64,000 nt of DNA from Corylus avellana (Eukaryota > Streptophyta > Magnoliopsida > Fagales > Betulaceae), in the NCBI RefSeq assembly GCF_901000735.1, contig NC_081546.1, forward strand, positions 26,745,527-26,809,526, read 5' to 3'. The notes beneath the pieces were generated by a model. That model was given only the letters and a program-made list of their open reading frames with translations. It ran no database searches and was not told the DNA's origin. Shown one piece after another: positions 33,552 through 45,437 of the stretch. How positions within the stretch are numbered: the first letter of the stretch is position 1; the number at the start of each line of letters is the position of its first letter. Position numbers and translations under genes: made by a program.

Positions 33552-34453
33552 TTTTTTTTGTTTCTAAAAAATCACATGTGGACGAAACTAGGATTTAGAA
33601 AATAAAAAGGGCATGCATGCACTCACGTATTGACGAGACTAGCATTTTCAGTGAGGACTAGTAAAACAAAAAAAACAAAAATTGAGAATAAAAAAAATAA
33701 TACTATATACTATATTATCATCTCACTCGTCTGATCTACAATGTTAGATCATCGGCTAGCTCTTTGATTTTTTTGGTAAAAACAATATGGTTGATCTAAG
33801 TCTACACGTGAAGAATGATATTTTCCATTAATCCCAAACAAAACATGCACAAACCTTGGCCTCAGAGTTCCTGTCACCAGGAAGACGTGGAGAATTTGTT
33901 GTAGTAAGGAGGTTAAATATTGCAGCACCAGTAAAACCAGGAAACAGACACGCATATATATATATATAGATCGATGCAGGAATTGAGGTTAACTTTCAAA
34001 TGGATTCGATTGATGGGTCAGACATATATATAAAATGTGAATTAAATAACCGAAGGGTAGAAAATAAATCATCTTCGATCTTTTACTGCACACCTTTGCT
34101 TAATTAATTTGGCTGCTCTTTTACTTTGCCTGAAAGTTTCAATTCTGCCAGTTGTGAGGGTGAGAAAAACAGTGTACGTGCCTGGAGAAATTAAAGCGCC
34201 AGAGAAACAAAAGGAAGAGACAGAGACAGACAGGAGCTCACCGTGAGAGTCAAACCTGACGCCACTTGTTCTAAAAGAGAAGTCCGTCCTATTATTTTTT
34301 AATTCTTTATAGAGAATATATATTTTTATTTATCTTAATCGTAATCATTTACGCAACATCGGTCAATGATATCATGCTTCTAGATTTTTGCTTTATTCCT
34401 TTTATGCATTACTCTTGTGGGAAAATTATTTAATATATGGTATCACATATGTT
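33130..34453. repeat. Third copy of the DUF594 upstream block
   Basis: Collinear with 9550-9650 at its left side and with 3226-4590 further right, but more diverged than A is from B. It belongs to the middle DUF594 pseudogene and contains an (AT)n tract at 33497-33549. No gene is present. Confidence 0.7.
33497..33549. repeat. (AT)n microsatellite
   Basis: About 26 AT units at the position equivalent to the AT tract at the left limit of block A. Confidence 0.9.
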
Positions 34454-34545
34454 AGAACTTAGAAGGAACCTACCACGAATTTAAGGATCGACCTAATGAA
34501 ACACGAAAACTTTAGTTTGTTTTAGTCATAATTAAAGTAATGCTA

Positions 34546-34703
34546 TAAGTTTTTTTAAAGTCTTCTTAGAATCATTCCAAATATGATGTGGCTTTTAAAA
34601 TCACAAATAAATCAAAAGTCAATAAATCACATCTCAAATTCAACGGTGATTTTAAAAGTTACATTACATTTGGAATGATTCTAGGAAGACTTATAGCATT
34701 ACT
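34546..34703. mobile_element. MITE with AGTAATGCTATAAGT termini
   Basis: The left end AGTAATGCTATAAGT is the exact complement of the right end ACTTATAGCATTACT, and homology continues inward through GAATCATTCCAAAT. Length about 158 bp. Confidence 0.8.
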
Positions 34704-34927
34704 CATACAAGAGTATCCTGGAATCCCAGCCCGACTTGTAGGCAAAGTTGATCATTTGAGTTTTAATAATAATCTAATATTTCTCCATATATAGAAGATT
34801 GTGGGCTCTTTTCCTCAATGTATTTTGGACAATTAGGGTTCTTTCTAAGACCCGTTTCGATTCTCTCTTTCCTCATATACCTCCAATCTTCAATACCCTA
34901 CTCCCGGCGTTCCCATCTTCCTTCTTA

Positions 34928-35265
34928 GGGTGTGTTTAGAATTGCGATTTCGTAAGAATAATCTGTATTTTTAAAAGATATCGCAAAACATAAGACGCTT
35001 GACATTACTATTTAAAAAACACTTAATCTAAAATTAGGAAAAAAAAAAAAATCTGCGATTTCTATAAGCAAGCTAGAGTGTGCTTATTTGAAAATGCGCG
35101 AATTTAAACAAGAATCGCAATTTCGCATAACAAATATTTGATAAAAAAATATTTTTTAACATGTTTTATCAAACGTCTTTGTGATTTTAAAAAGTAGCAA
35201 TTTCAAAAACACAATTTTTAAAAACTCAATTTTTAAAATTGCACTTATTGAAACCTATAGCCATA
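34928..35265. mobile_element. Decayed transposon-like stretch
   Basis: Starts GGGTGTGTTTAGAATTGCGA and shows repeated TTGCGATTT/AAATCGCAA-type motifs on both sides, ending near TGCACTTATTGAAACC. This looks like an eroded hAT- or Harbinger-type MITE; ends are not certain. Confidence 0.35.
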
Positions 35266-35689
35266 GACATTTTATAATCAGACATGACATCTTTTGGAAT
35301 GCTTGAAATTGCTTGGAAACCTTGGCAGATGCTCTAGTCAAGTGATTAATTAATTCTTTGAAGACAAAAGGCTAATGCATGTCCTAGAAGCTTTCTCACA
35401 ATTTTTTTGATAGATTCTGAAATTAGCCATACAATGAGCCTCGCAATGGTATTTTGTTTCATGATGTTCCAAAACAAAAAATCTATGTTTGTGTCACAGA
35501 ATCTCCTACAACCGAAGAAAAAAATGCAGCTCAAGTATTTTTTTTATTAACTCCATAATCTAGAAAGGGCTTGTTAATTTCTTGGATTATCATACTTTTC
35601 ACATTCTTTTTCTTCGTTTGGTCACAATTACAGTGAAGCACTGAAGATGATGCTGCCTTTTCAAATAATTTGATCTCGCCTCCTTCAAT

Positions 35690-36170
35690 CAATACTAGTT
35701 ATTGTCATTAAAAGAAGAAAAAAAAAAAAAAATAGGGCTTGGCATATATATATCTATACATAGGCTGAATTAATCTGAAATAAGAAATAGGAGTCTCAGA
35801 TGTTGGACATTCCAATAGAGGCCTACTCACTGTATTGGAATGGCTGTCCCAAGGGGTTGGAACAACCTATTTCGAAGCATACACATGAAATTTGCCATCC
35901 TATGAGATTTTGTTTCAAAAATAGGAGCATAGCTAAAATATTTAATTAAGAAAAAGCACCCTGAAAAATAAAAATATCAAGTGTACCCTAGAGCTAGCTA
36001 GGGCAGATGATATCTTCCTTTTACCTGCAAAATGTTAATTGAGCTTTTATTTCCAAAAACAACATTCTACAATTGTATTAGGAATTCAACAGTTATTCTT
36101 CGACAAAAAAAGAAAAGAAAAGAAAGGATTCAACAGTCAACTTATATATGTAAAGCGTCTTAAATGTGCA
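35690..36170. repeat. Partial relic of the DUF594 upstream region
   Basis: Segments match 31738-31860 and 33110-33260 (GAAATAGGAGTCTC; CTTCCTTTTACCTGCAAAATG; ACAACATTCTACAATTGTAT) in order, but with intervening losses. It suggests a further, lost unit of the tandem array. Confidence 0.65.
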
Positions 36171-36400
36171 AAGAAAAGCATAATTCAAACAAAAATACTG
36201 TCTTACATCCATATATATGTACGAGTTAATACTTTTCTTTTATCTTTTATTCCTTATTTGCTAAATTACCAAATATCTTAAAAATTGAAGTTGATAATTA
36301 AAAAATATATATATATACTCTATAAAAAATTAAAAAAAAATTTAATTAATTTTTTTTTTCTAATTAAAAAGGTAGGTAGAGGAGACTATGCAATTGTAAC

Positions 36401-37218
36401 CACGGGTGGGCAAATTAAACAATTACCGACTGCCTACTAACAACGACCAAGCCTACTTTTGTGGTTCGAAAATCGGTATGAATTTTTTATACCGACGTCG
36501 GTTGATATAAAATTATTTTTATCGGTTAACTGAACCGAAACGAGGTCGGTATAAAAAATTCATAGTGGGCATTCGTTAAAGCTTGTAACCAATTTGTGAA
36601 CATTTAAAACCATGAGAACATAAAAAACTTTTCACTTAAAATATATGTTAAAAAAATGTTACACTCGTTAAAGCGGACAAAGTTTTCCTCCAAACTGGGT
36701 TGGAGAAATTTTCTTCAATCTAATCTATAAAAGTGACACGTCTCATGAACATATGAGATGCAGATGTTTTTTTAATAGCAGAGACAAAGTTAAATAAATT
36801 TTATAAAAAACTCACGTGTATTTCACATGTTATTAAAAAAAGAGACACATGTCACTTTTATAGAGTATGTTGAAGGAAATTCCTCCAACTCAGTTTGGAG
36901 GAAAACTTTGTCCCATTAAAGCTCCTATAGAGAAAGGTTGTTATTTGGGCCCCCAAGATTGATCTTAGCCAAACAAAAAATACCTTGTTTAATAAGTTAT
37001 TTTAGGCTTGTTAGCAAACAAAAACAACCAATTTTGGCCCATTTAAAAATATCATTGCCCTCATTAAAAAGGCTCACGGTTAACCGATTAACCGATTTCC
37101 GAAATTTTCAAAATACTTTCTTATCGAAATGCTATCGGTGAATTAACCGATTTAACTGACAATTTCGGTTAACAAACCGATAATGACTTTTCCGAACCAA
37201 ACCGAATCAATACTCAAT
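36401..37218. mobile_element. Eroded hAT-like element with nested MITE
   Basis: CGGGTGGGCAAATTAA near the left end and many AACCGA/TCGGTT motifs at both sides recall hAT-type MITEs. AATTGTAAC stands on both sides (36392-36400 and 37219-37227) as a possible target duplication. The terminal inverted repeats are poor, so the call is tentative. Confidence 0.45.
36675..36913. mobile_element. Mutator-type MITE with long terminal inverted repeats
   Basis: GGACAAAGTTTTCCTCCAAA opens the element and its complement closes it, with matching continuing for ~65 bp. Nine-base flanks CGTTAAAGC (36666-36674) and CATTAAAGC (36914-36922) differ at one position, the 9-bp target duplication expected of Mutator-like elements. 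It is nested in the element at 36401-37218. Confidence 0.85.
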
Positions 37219-37567
37219 CTTAATTGTAACTATTCTATCTGAGTGTAATCATAATAACATCTGCTCACTGCGAGCAAAAAAAAAAAAAAAAAAGCCTAAA
37301 TGATGAAAACCTAAAAAAAATATATAATATTTTAATACTTATTATATGTACGAAAAAAGAAAAAGAGGGGAGGAGGGAAGTCTGGAAGACATGCGCGCAT
37401 AACTACATTACCGGTTTCAGTCAAATAGTGAAAAAAGAGATCGAGAGAGAGAGAGAAAAAAAAAAAGTATCGTCCTTGGACCAATTCAAACAATGACAAG
37501 CGAAGCAGCGAAAAGATATATATATATATTTTGTTTCTAATAAAATCACATTCGATCACCTACGTAC

Positions 37568-39043
37568 TGTGGAGTATTTGGAAAATAAAAGGCATGCATG
37601 CACTCACGTATCGACGGAACTAGGATTTTAAGTGTGGAGTAAAAATAATAATAATAATAATAATTAATTGTTAAGATCGAGTTAATCTCATAAAAAAAAC
37701 ATATATAAAATTTAAAATTTTAGGAGCTACGTACTGTCCCCCAACATCCCTTAGTACTTCACCTACTGAAAGTAATACTGTATATATACTATGTAGTAGA
37801 TTATCATTTCACTCTACTAATCTGACAGCATTAAATCATCAGCTAGCTCTTTGATTTTTTTTTTTTTAAATAACATGGCTGATCGAAGAATTAATAAACA
37901 ATATTATATTAACCCAATAACAATGAGATGAGAGTATTAGAACGTAAGCCCGATGTCTACACGTGAAAAATGATATATTTAATTTGCATCCATTAATTAA
38001 TCCCAAACAAAACATGCACAAACCTTGGCCTCAGAGTTCCTGTCTCCAGCAACACGTGCAGAATGTGGTTAATTGCAGCAACCAGGAAAACCAGCTGGAA
38101 ATAGACACGCATATATATAGATGCAGAAATTGAGCGTTAACTTTAATTAAATCATCTTCTTTTACTGCACACCTTTGCTTAATTAATTTGCTTGCTCTTT
38201 TACTTTGCCTGAAAGTTTCTATTCTTGAGGGTGAGAAATAAGAGCGCCCGACATTCTTTTCTTCTTCGTTGCTGCATCGCAAAGGAGAGTTCTTTTCTTC
38301 TTTGGTTTGACGCCGTACGACAAACAAAAGGAAGAGACAGCCGGCCGAAAGGAGCTCACCGTGAGAGACAAACCTGCCGCCACTTGTTCTAAAAGAGAAG
38401 TCGGCAGTACTATATATTATTTTCACACTTTTTTTCTTTATAGATAATATTTTTATTTTTATTTTTATTTAAATCTAAAATAATATTTTTTTATTTTTAT
38501 TTTTAAGTTAGTGGACATGTGTCCTATTTATAACTTTAGGATTTTTAAGAAGAAATTCTAGCTATGAACTGGATATTCTCCAATCTATTTTGGACTGAAG
38601 ATAATCCTATTTTGAAAAATATGAACAAATTATTGATACCAATTATTTTTTAATTTTAATAAATGAGAGAATGTTTGAAAGAACGGGAAAGGAAATAAAA
38701 CATTTTCCTTTTTAAAAATCGATTTTTTTTTCTTCGTTAATGTTCTTCTGTGTGGCACATGCCAAGTAAATGGAGAATCACATCCAAAATTGCAGGATTA
38801 TGATGTTATTACATATGATTATTTTATCTTATTTATCGTAATTGTAGTCTTTTACACAACATCGGTCAATTATATCATGCATGCTTCTAGATTTTAATTT
38901 GCTTTATTCATTGTACGCACGCATTACTCTTGTGGGAAAATTATTTAATAGCATCACATATTATTTATGAAATGAGAAGTCCTGAGTAGAATTTTGTAAT
39001 AGGATGAAATATGTGAAAGAAGAGAGAGAAACAAGGAAAGAGT

Positions 39044-39078
<35 letters not shown>

Positions 39079-39480
39079 TTCATGTATGGACTTAATTATA
39101 CAATGGTTTCATGTTTAAATTCCTCTTGTGCAGAAAAAAGACAAACATCTAGGTGTGAACTAGGGTCTCGGATGCACTAATTAATGAAATAGATGAAGAT
39201 TGTGTGCGGCAAGAGCAAAAGGCGGGATGTGTGCTTGGATAGGGCTGACATCAAGTGCAATGCACTGAAGAACTGACGCGGTACCGGCAATTTCTCTTTC
39301 ACCTCCAATGCTTGGAGAAGATTGATTTTTCTTATTTCCCTTTGGAGGATGATTATAAGATATTTTTCTTATTTCTTTGACACCTATTACCTTTACTATC
39401 ACCTTTGGAGTTAGGGGAACAAATGATACTTACCTTGTAATTAATAGTGTTTTTGCATGCTTGTAATCCTGGTATTGGAC
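37568..39480. repeat. Orphan DUF594 upstream block (U-block, B)
   Basis: Matches 3226-5093 but lacks the foldback insertion and has an extra ~300 bp at about 38490-38800 containing the PRORP leader relic. Holds an (AT)n tract at ~39050-39075. No gene. Confidence 0.75.
38616..38799 (+). pseudogene. Relic of the PRORP leader region
   Basis: This stretch matches 11405-11603 (and 45207-45405), the DNA just upstream of the PRORP start: ATGAACAAATTATT, GAGAGAATGTTTGAAAGAAC, AAATCGATTTTTTTT, TGTTCTTCTGTGTGGCACAT and AAATTGCAGGATT all occur in order. It stops before the PRORP Met at the 11636-equivalent. It shows that an earlier unit of the array also had a PRORP gene or its promoter next to the DUF594 upstream block. 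Confidence 0.85.
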
Positions 39481-39902
39481 TTTTTGCTTTATTAATCTAT
39501 TTTCCTTGTACCCGGCCGGCAGGCCGCTTGTCCTCTTCTTGGTAAGGAAACTGAATCTACCATGCAAGTGTGATAGAATAGCTTTTTAGCTAAGCCCTTG
39601 TGAATATGAGAAGTACTTTTTGTTCTTCTAATTTCTTATTCTCTTCATATACTATGTTTTTACTATATACAAAACAATATAATAAACACATTCTAAAATA
39701 GAAATTAAGTATTTTATAACATAATATGTCTATAACAAAAAGTATATCTATCAAACTTCATAATTGTGTCAAGATTGATATATTTTAGTAAGGTAATAAC
39801 TAATATGTAGGCACCACTAATAAAAAGGATATGAAAAATATAAAAATGAAGTATCTAAAATTGCATAATACGCTCTTTTAGAGAATTAAAATTATGACAC
39901 AT
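39481..39902. other. B-specific segment replacing the 11-bp array
   Basis: Homology to block A stops at GGTATTGGACTT and resumes at TCTGAATTGAAGTTCTC. The segment is ordinary A/T-rich DNA with no gene and no 11-bp repeats. Confidence 0.7.
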
Positions 39903-40374
39903 TAAGTCTGAATTGAAGTTCTCAATAATTTATCCCCTGTTTTGTTGTGAAAATGAGGATACCCTCGACCTCTACTGCAATGTCCTCATACGAGGCTTCA
40001 TTGCACCCTTCCCTAGATGGTACAATCGTTTGCAGGTTAGAACTGATGGTCTTCATACACCCTTCTCCTGCTAACAATACTAAAATCTTAATCATAATAG
40101 GTAGTTGATTAAAATCTTAACTAAACAATTAAATTTGAGAATTTAATCATAATAGGTAGTTGAACAATAAAAAAACAAGATGAATTTCCATAATATATGA
40201 ACATAGATAATTTATTACAATCATAATTAAAGTACAATCATAATTAAACTACTTATATATGTCTCAAACCCACATCCTCCTATATGTAAGAGACATTTAT
40301 TGGATACAATCTCATCGAGTGATTCACACAAATAATATGTAAAATACCTCAAAAAATAAAAAATAAAAAAAGAA

Positions 40375-42283
40375 TTAGTCACTGGTATAGAACTTCTCTG
40401 TCTTGTGAGCTAGGAGAAGCCAGACATGAGTGATCAACCCCCCACCTCGCCTCAATTGCTCTGCATGGTAATCCATCGGGCAATTGTTTGCTGCATAACA
40501 CAACATCTCCACCCAAACACTACTTATGATGTGCCATCTGTTCTCCATACCCATCAGACTCATAGCAAGTTTTTGCGCATCCTGAAGCACGTGCCAATTA
40601 GATGTGACGATGGTTTCCTTATTTCTATCGAAGTTCGATTCCTCTGCAAGTTCTTCAGTTCTCAAAATCCTACAGGCTTTGTGTTCATCTCTTATTATTG
40701 ATGGTCCAGTTCTTAAGAACTTCATTAATTTAGTGTAGGAATGATGGAATATTACATCCGCTGTGGTGGTGCATAACATGTGAGGTCGCAAGGCAAGAAG
40801 GTACATCATATAGTTTGACAAAAGTTTGCTCATTTCTACATAGGAGTTTGCAGTAGAGTATAGAACAATATCTGAATCATAACATATGTCTGTTGCAATA
40901 TGCCAAATGGTAATGCTCTTGTCGAAGTTCCTTTTGACACTCCATCTAAACTGGTTGAGGCATCCATGCCTTTCAAGTGCCCATTGACCTCTTTGGGTGA
41001 TGGGCCTTGGGTCTCTCACTTGATCCACCTCTTTCAACTCTTGCACTATCACTTCTTTCAATACTTTGGGCAACTCCACTCGCTTCCTATTCATAATCTT
41101 TCTGAACTCCATGTCCTTGCCACGAAACTTGATGATTCTACTTAACTTTAACTGCTTGTCGTGAAGACAAAAGCTCAGTAAATTGAATTGTCCCAATGAA
41201 TTGGACCACCTCTTCCACTTGCATGCCTTTGGGCCAAGAAATTGCAAACATTGCATCATAAACGGCATATTATGGTGCTTAATCATCTGGATTATTGCCC
41301 AATCTGAGAAAGGTATTAGTATAATTTGATAAACCTCTAGAATAATAGTTATAATTAGCAAAAAAAAGGTATAGCCGGCATCCCAATGTTGTAAAATGTC
41401 TTTTTTCTTGAATAGGATTGTGAATCCACACAAAGTAGATGCTAAACTGAAGAAACTGATGATACGTAGAGTGCAACCTGTCCGTGTATATATAATAGGT
41501 GCCTTTGTATAAAGCACATCATACATGAAGCCAAGTTCAACATCTATGATTTTGAACATGTCCTCCGCCGAATATGCATCAATTGACATCCACGAAAGAG
41601 ATTCATGAAAGGGCTTATAAAACCAATTCTCAAGGTGAGGCTTGAAGCAATCAAAGCGATAATAGGCCTTTACGATCAATTCCAAACCAGGAATGTCCCT
41701 TGGTAGCTGTTGGAATAAAGTAGGAACATTTGCTTCTTTGATAATTTCCTCTGTGGTTAAACCAGAGTTCCTCAGTGCTGACTTGAGAGCCCATGCTAGC
41801 TCTCCATACTTGATTGTTCCGGCCAAAAACGTTGGCAAGTAGAGAAATGAGATCAGACTACTAGTCCAACACCTAACGAGGATATAAACTACAATACCCA
41901 CTTGGAATATTAGGTTAAGTAGTGTCTCAATCCCAATTTATTATCTTCTATTGAGTAGGCAGTAATGGCATCTGGGTTTCCAAGTTGCACTAAAAGTAAG
42001 GGTGCCAACAGTGCCTCTAGTGCCCTAGGGACGTTGTGTTGCTTAGTGTCCCTGATTTCGATCGCACTGAGCTTGCCTATGATAACCTTTGCGACATATC
42101 CGGTGAGCAAGTAGGTAGACCAAACTGTGAATCTTATCCAAAATCCTGGTATGTATCTTCTACGGTTGCCACATAGAGTGAGGACAGTTTGCAAAGTAAA
42201 GCTCACCAAAACTAACATATGTTGATTCCCCATTCATCCCATAGGCTCTTTAGTTGTCTTGGCACAGGGTCTAAGTGCACCAT
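40375..42283 (-). pseudogene. DUF4220/DUF594 gene, copy B (two frameshifts)
   Basis: Nearly identical to the intact gene at 6468-8375. Two indels break it. Close to the start, two extra bases near 42220 (AACATATGTT against GACATGCT in copy A) shift the frame after WDEWGI and bring a stop within a few codons. Near 41924 one T is missing (AGTAGTGTC against AGTAGTTGTC), so the N-terminal frame ends as LGLRHYLT. The rest, 40375-41901, is an open 508-codon frame. Use of the ATG at 42233 would bypass the first lesion but not the second. The break looks recent, because few other differences have accumulated. An assembly error is possible. Confidence 0.9.
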
Positions 42284-45116
42284 TTCTCCTTTTGTGAATG
42301 CTACCGAAAGATTAGCAGACTTTCTTAGTGTAATATATCATTTCATCACGTACTATTTCAGGTTGAATATTAATTAAATAATTAAATCAACTATTTGTTA
42401 CTAGTTTAAGCTTTTGGAATAAGTGGTAATTAAACTTGGCATCTGTTAGGTTTTGTGTTGGCAAAATTATGTATCAAAACAAATTGGTGCAAGTCTAATT
42501 TTTGTTAAGTTAAGACAGCACTTGATGTGGAATACAAAATCTTGATGGTTTGAACAGTTCAGTTGGAGTCTCGGCTGTTGGGCATTCGAATGAAAGATTT
42601 GTATAGAGAACAAGAGCTTAGAGGCCAAATCACTCAATTGGAACGGTGGTCCCAAGAGGTCCGAATGGCCTATTCCAAAGCATAAAATATTCTAGATTCA
42701 CTTGGTTGGAAGGTTGGTCAAAGCTCGTTTAAACAAAAATGGACAAATTGAAACCCTAGCTCCATCTTAACAAGAAACTTACCCATTTTTAGATGAACAA
42801 AAAAAAAAAAAAAAAAAGAAAAAGAAAAAGAAACTTACCCATTCAAACACTGCCTTAAAAAAGGAGACTCGTTACTTCTACACATATTCCTAAAAGCCTT
42901 TAGCCATCAAAGTTCCGAGTTGCAAAAGGAGACTTGTTAGAAGAATTGATTAGAAGTTTGTAGTTAAAGAGGTAGATACAAATGTGTAATTTATTGGGTA
43001 CAATTCAGGCTACTTCAAAAGTTTTGTAAGTATAAGTGATATCTTTGTAAGTAATTTGATATATTATAGGTTTGACTAGCCCATAGTAGTTTTACTTTTA
43101 AAAAGTTTTTCAAAAGCTTTCCATCTTGTCCGCAAAATGATTATGTTTAATCTTTTTATTGCTTTACTTCATTTTGGTGATATTATGTGTGGTTGCGAAT
43201 TTTTAATTGGTAGTGATTATTGGACAACACCTAGTCACCCTCTCTCAATATTGTTTGGGGTCTATATATATATATATATCAACACCCCAACCCCTCCCTA
43301 GTCCCTACCAACAGCATAAACACAAGAAATGAATATTATTTCTTATCATAAACTGTTTATAATGAGATTTGACGTCATGAGATTTTGTTTAAAAAAGATG
43401 AGCATATATAACAAAAATATTTAATTAAGAAAAAGCACACAGAAAAAAAAAAATATAACAAGTGTACCTTAGAACGTCGATGATATCTTCAATTCCTTTT
43501 ACCTGAAAAATGTTAATTTATAGCTTTTATTTCCAAAAATAACATTTCAAAAAAGAATTCAACAGTCAACTTATATATGAAAAGCATCTAAAATGTAGGA
43601 GTATTGCTACAAGTCTCTCTTGTCTCTCTTGAGTCTCTCTAAAAATGATGTGGCTATTAAAATTACCATTGGACTTGTGATTAATCATTATTAAATTTTG
43701 ATCAAATGGTGATTTTAATAGTCACGTCATTCTTGAAGGGACTCAAGAACTTTTAGAATTACTCAAAATGTGGAGAGAAAAGTATAATTCAAACAAAAAA
43801 ATACTATCTTACATTCATATATAAGAATTAATACTTTTCATACTTTTCTTTTTTCTTTTGCTTCTTATTAACCATTAAGTATGTCAAAAGAGGAGGGGGA
43901 AAAGACATGCATAACTATATTGTCGGTTTCATTCAAATAGTGAAATTTTTTTTTTTAAAAAAAATATTCCTTATCCCCACTAAATTATATAAATTGATTA
44001 TATTTGTAAATTTCAAGCTTCAATTTCTTTCTTAGTCCTTTCTCTTTGGTGTTCCCGGGAAAAATCTCTTACATGGACCGATTCAAACAATGACCACCGA
44101 AGCAGCAAATGAAAAACACCCTCACGCTTGAAAGTGTTAAATTACCATTTATTTTAAAAGCTTAAATTAAAATATTAGTAATATTACTAGCTTGCCGGTG
44201 ATGTAGACAGAGTAGTTAATCAAGTTAAAAATGATACCAATAATAGTAACTGAAATAAGAAAAGGAAGTTATATAAATTATATTTTGCATTAATCCCAAA
44301 CAAAACATGCACCAACCTTAATTAGCGGCTGAGTTCCTGAATCCAGCAAGACAGAATGTGTTGTACGTAGTTAAAGTGTTTACATTGCAGCAACCAGGAA
44401 ACATAATGTATATATATATATATGCAAGAATTGAATTGAGGTTAACTTTCAAATGGATTCCTTCAGCCAATATTGGTGCACCCTTGCTTCATTTGCAAGG
44501 TGTTTGATTGAAAGTTTCTTCTTTAGCACCAATGGTGGATGCCTGTACGTAGAAAATGTGAATTAAATAACCAAAAGGAAGAAAGTTAATAATTCTTAAT
44601 GATATATCCTTTGCTTAACTGGTTATTGTTGATGTTTTCTATTCAATTGGGATGCTTAACTTGGAACACAGTTTTAGTATATCTCCATCAGGGAAACACA
44701 ACAGAACTTTAGGTTTTTTTTAGTCATAAATGTTTTTGATTTGTACCTGTAAATCTTGTTAATTAAGCCTCCCATCCCATGAAATGCGAAGTCATGTGTA
44801 GAGCTTTGTAATAAAATATAAAATTTGTGAAAGAAGAGCGGAAGCGTGGAGAGAATTATCTCAAAGGAATATCTATAATCTTATGGAGATTATGAATTTT
44901 TTTTTTTAAGAGAAATAATTTATGTCAATATTTTTTCTATATTTCTTTAATCTCATCTTACAAATTAATTATTAAATTTATGGAAAAAAAATGCAATGAC
45001 CCATATTCTCTTACAAATTCAATAGATTAATTATTAGATTTGTGGGGTCCATAGAAATTCACAAATCTAATAATTGTAAGAGAATATGAGCCAAACATAT
45101 TGACCTCTAACATTTC
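42284..45116. other. Intergenic region between DUF594 B and PRORP B
   Basis: Counterpart of 8376-11315. It holds the MITE at 43599-43764, a conserved upstream block at 44285-44400 and a hairpin at 44989-45117. No gene is supported. Confidence 0.6.
43599..43764. mobile_element. Small MITE (GAGTA termini), B
   Basis: Same element as 9725-9878. The left end reads GAGTATTGCTACAAGTC, closer to the usual family terminus; the right half is slightly shortened. Confidence 0.65.
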
Positions 45117-45437
45117 TTTTTACGGACTTATATGGACCCCACACAAAATCTATGTAGATTCTACAAATATAATAATTGATATGTTAAATTTATAAAAGAA
45201 TATAAGAAAAATATGCGCAAATTATTACACAAATTACTTTTTAATTTTAATAAACGAGAGAATGTTTGAAAGAACGGTATAGGAAATAAAACACATTTTC
45301 CTTTTTTAAAAATCGATTTTTTTTTTTTTTTTTGGTTTCTATTTTTATGTTCTTCTGTCTGGCACATGGTAATTAAATGGAGAATCGCATCACAAATTGC
45401 AGGATTTGGTACTTTTTGTGAGCGACAGCCGACCGTG

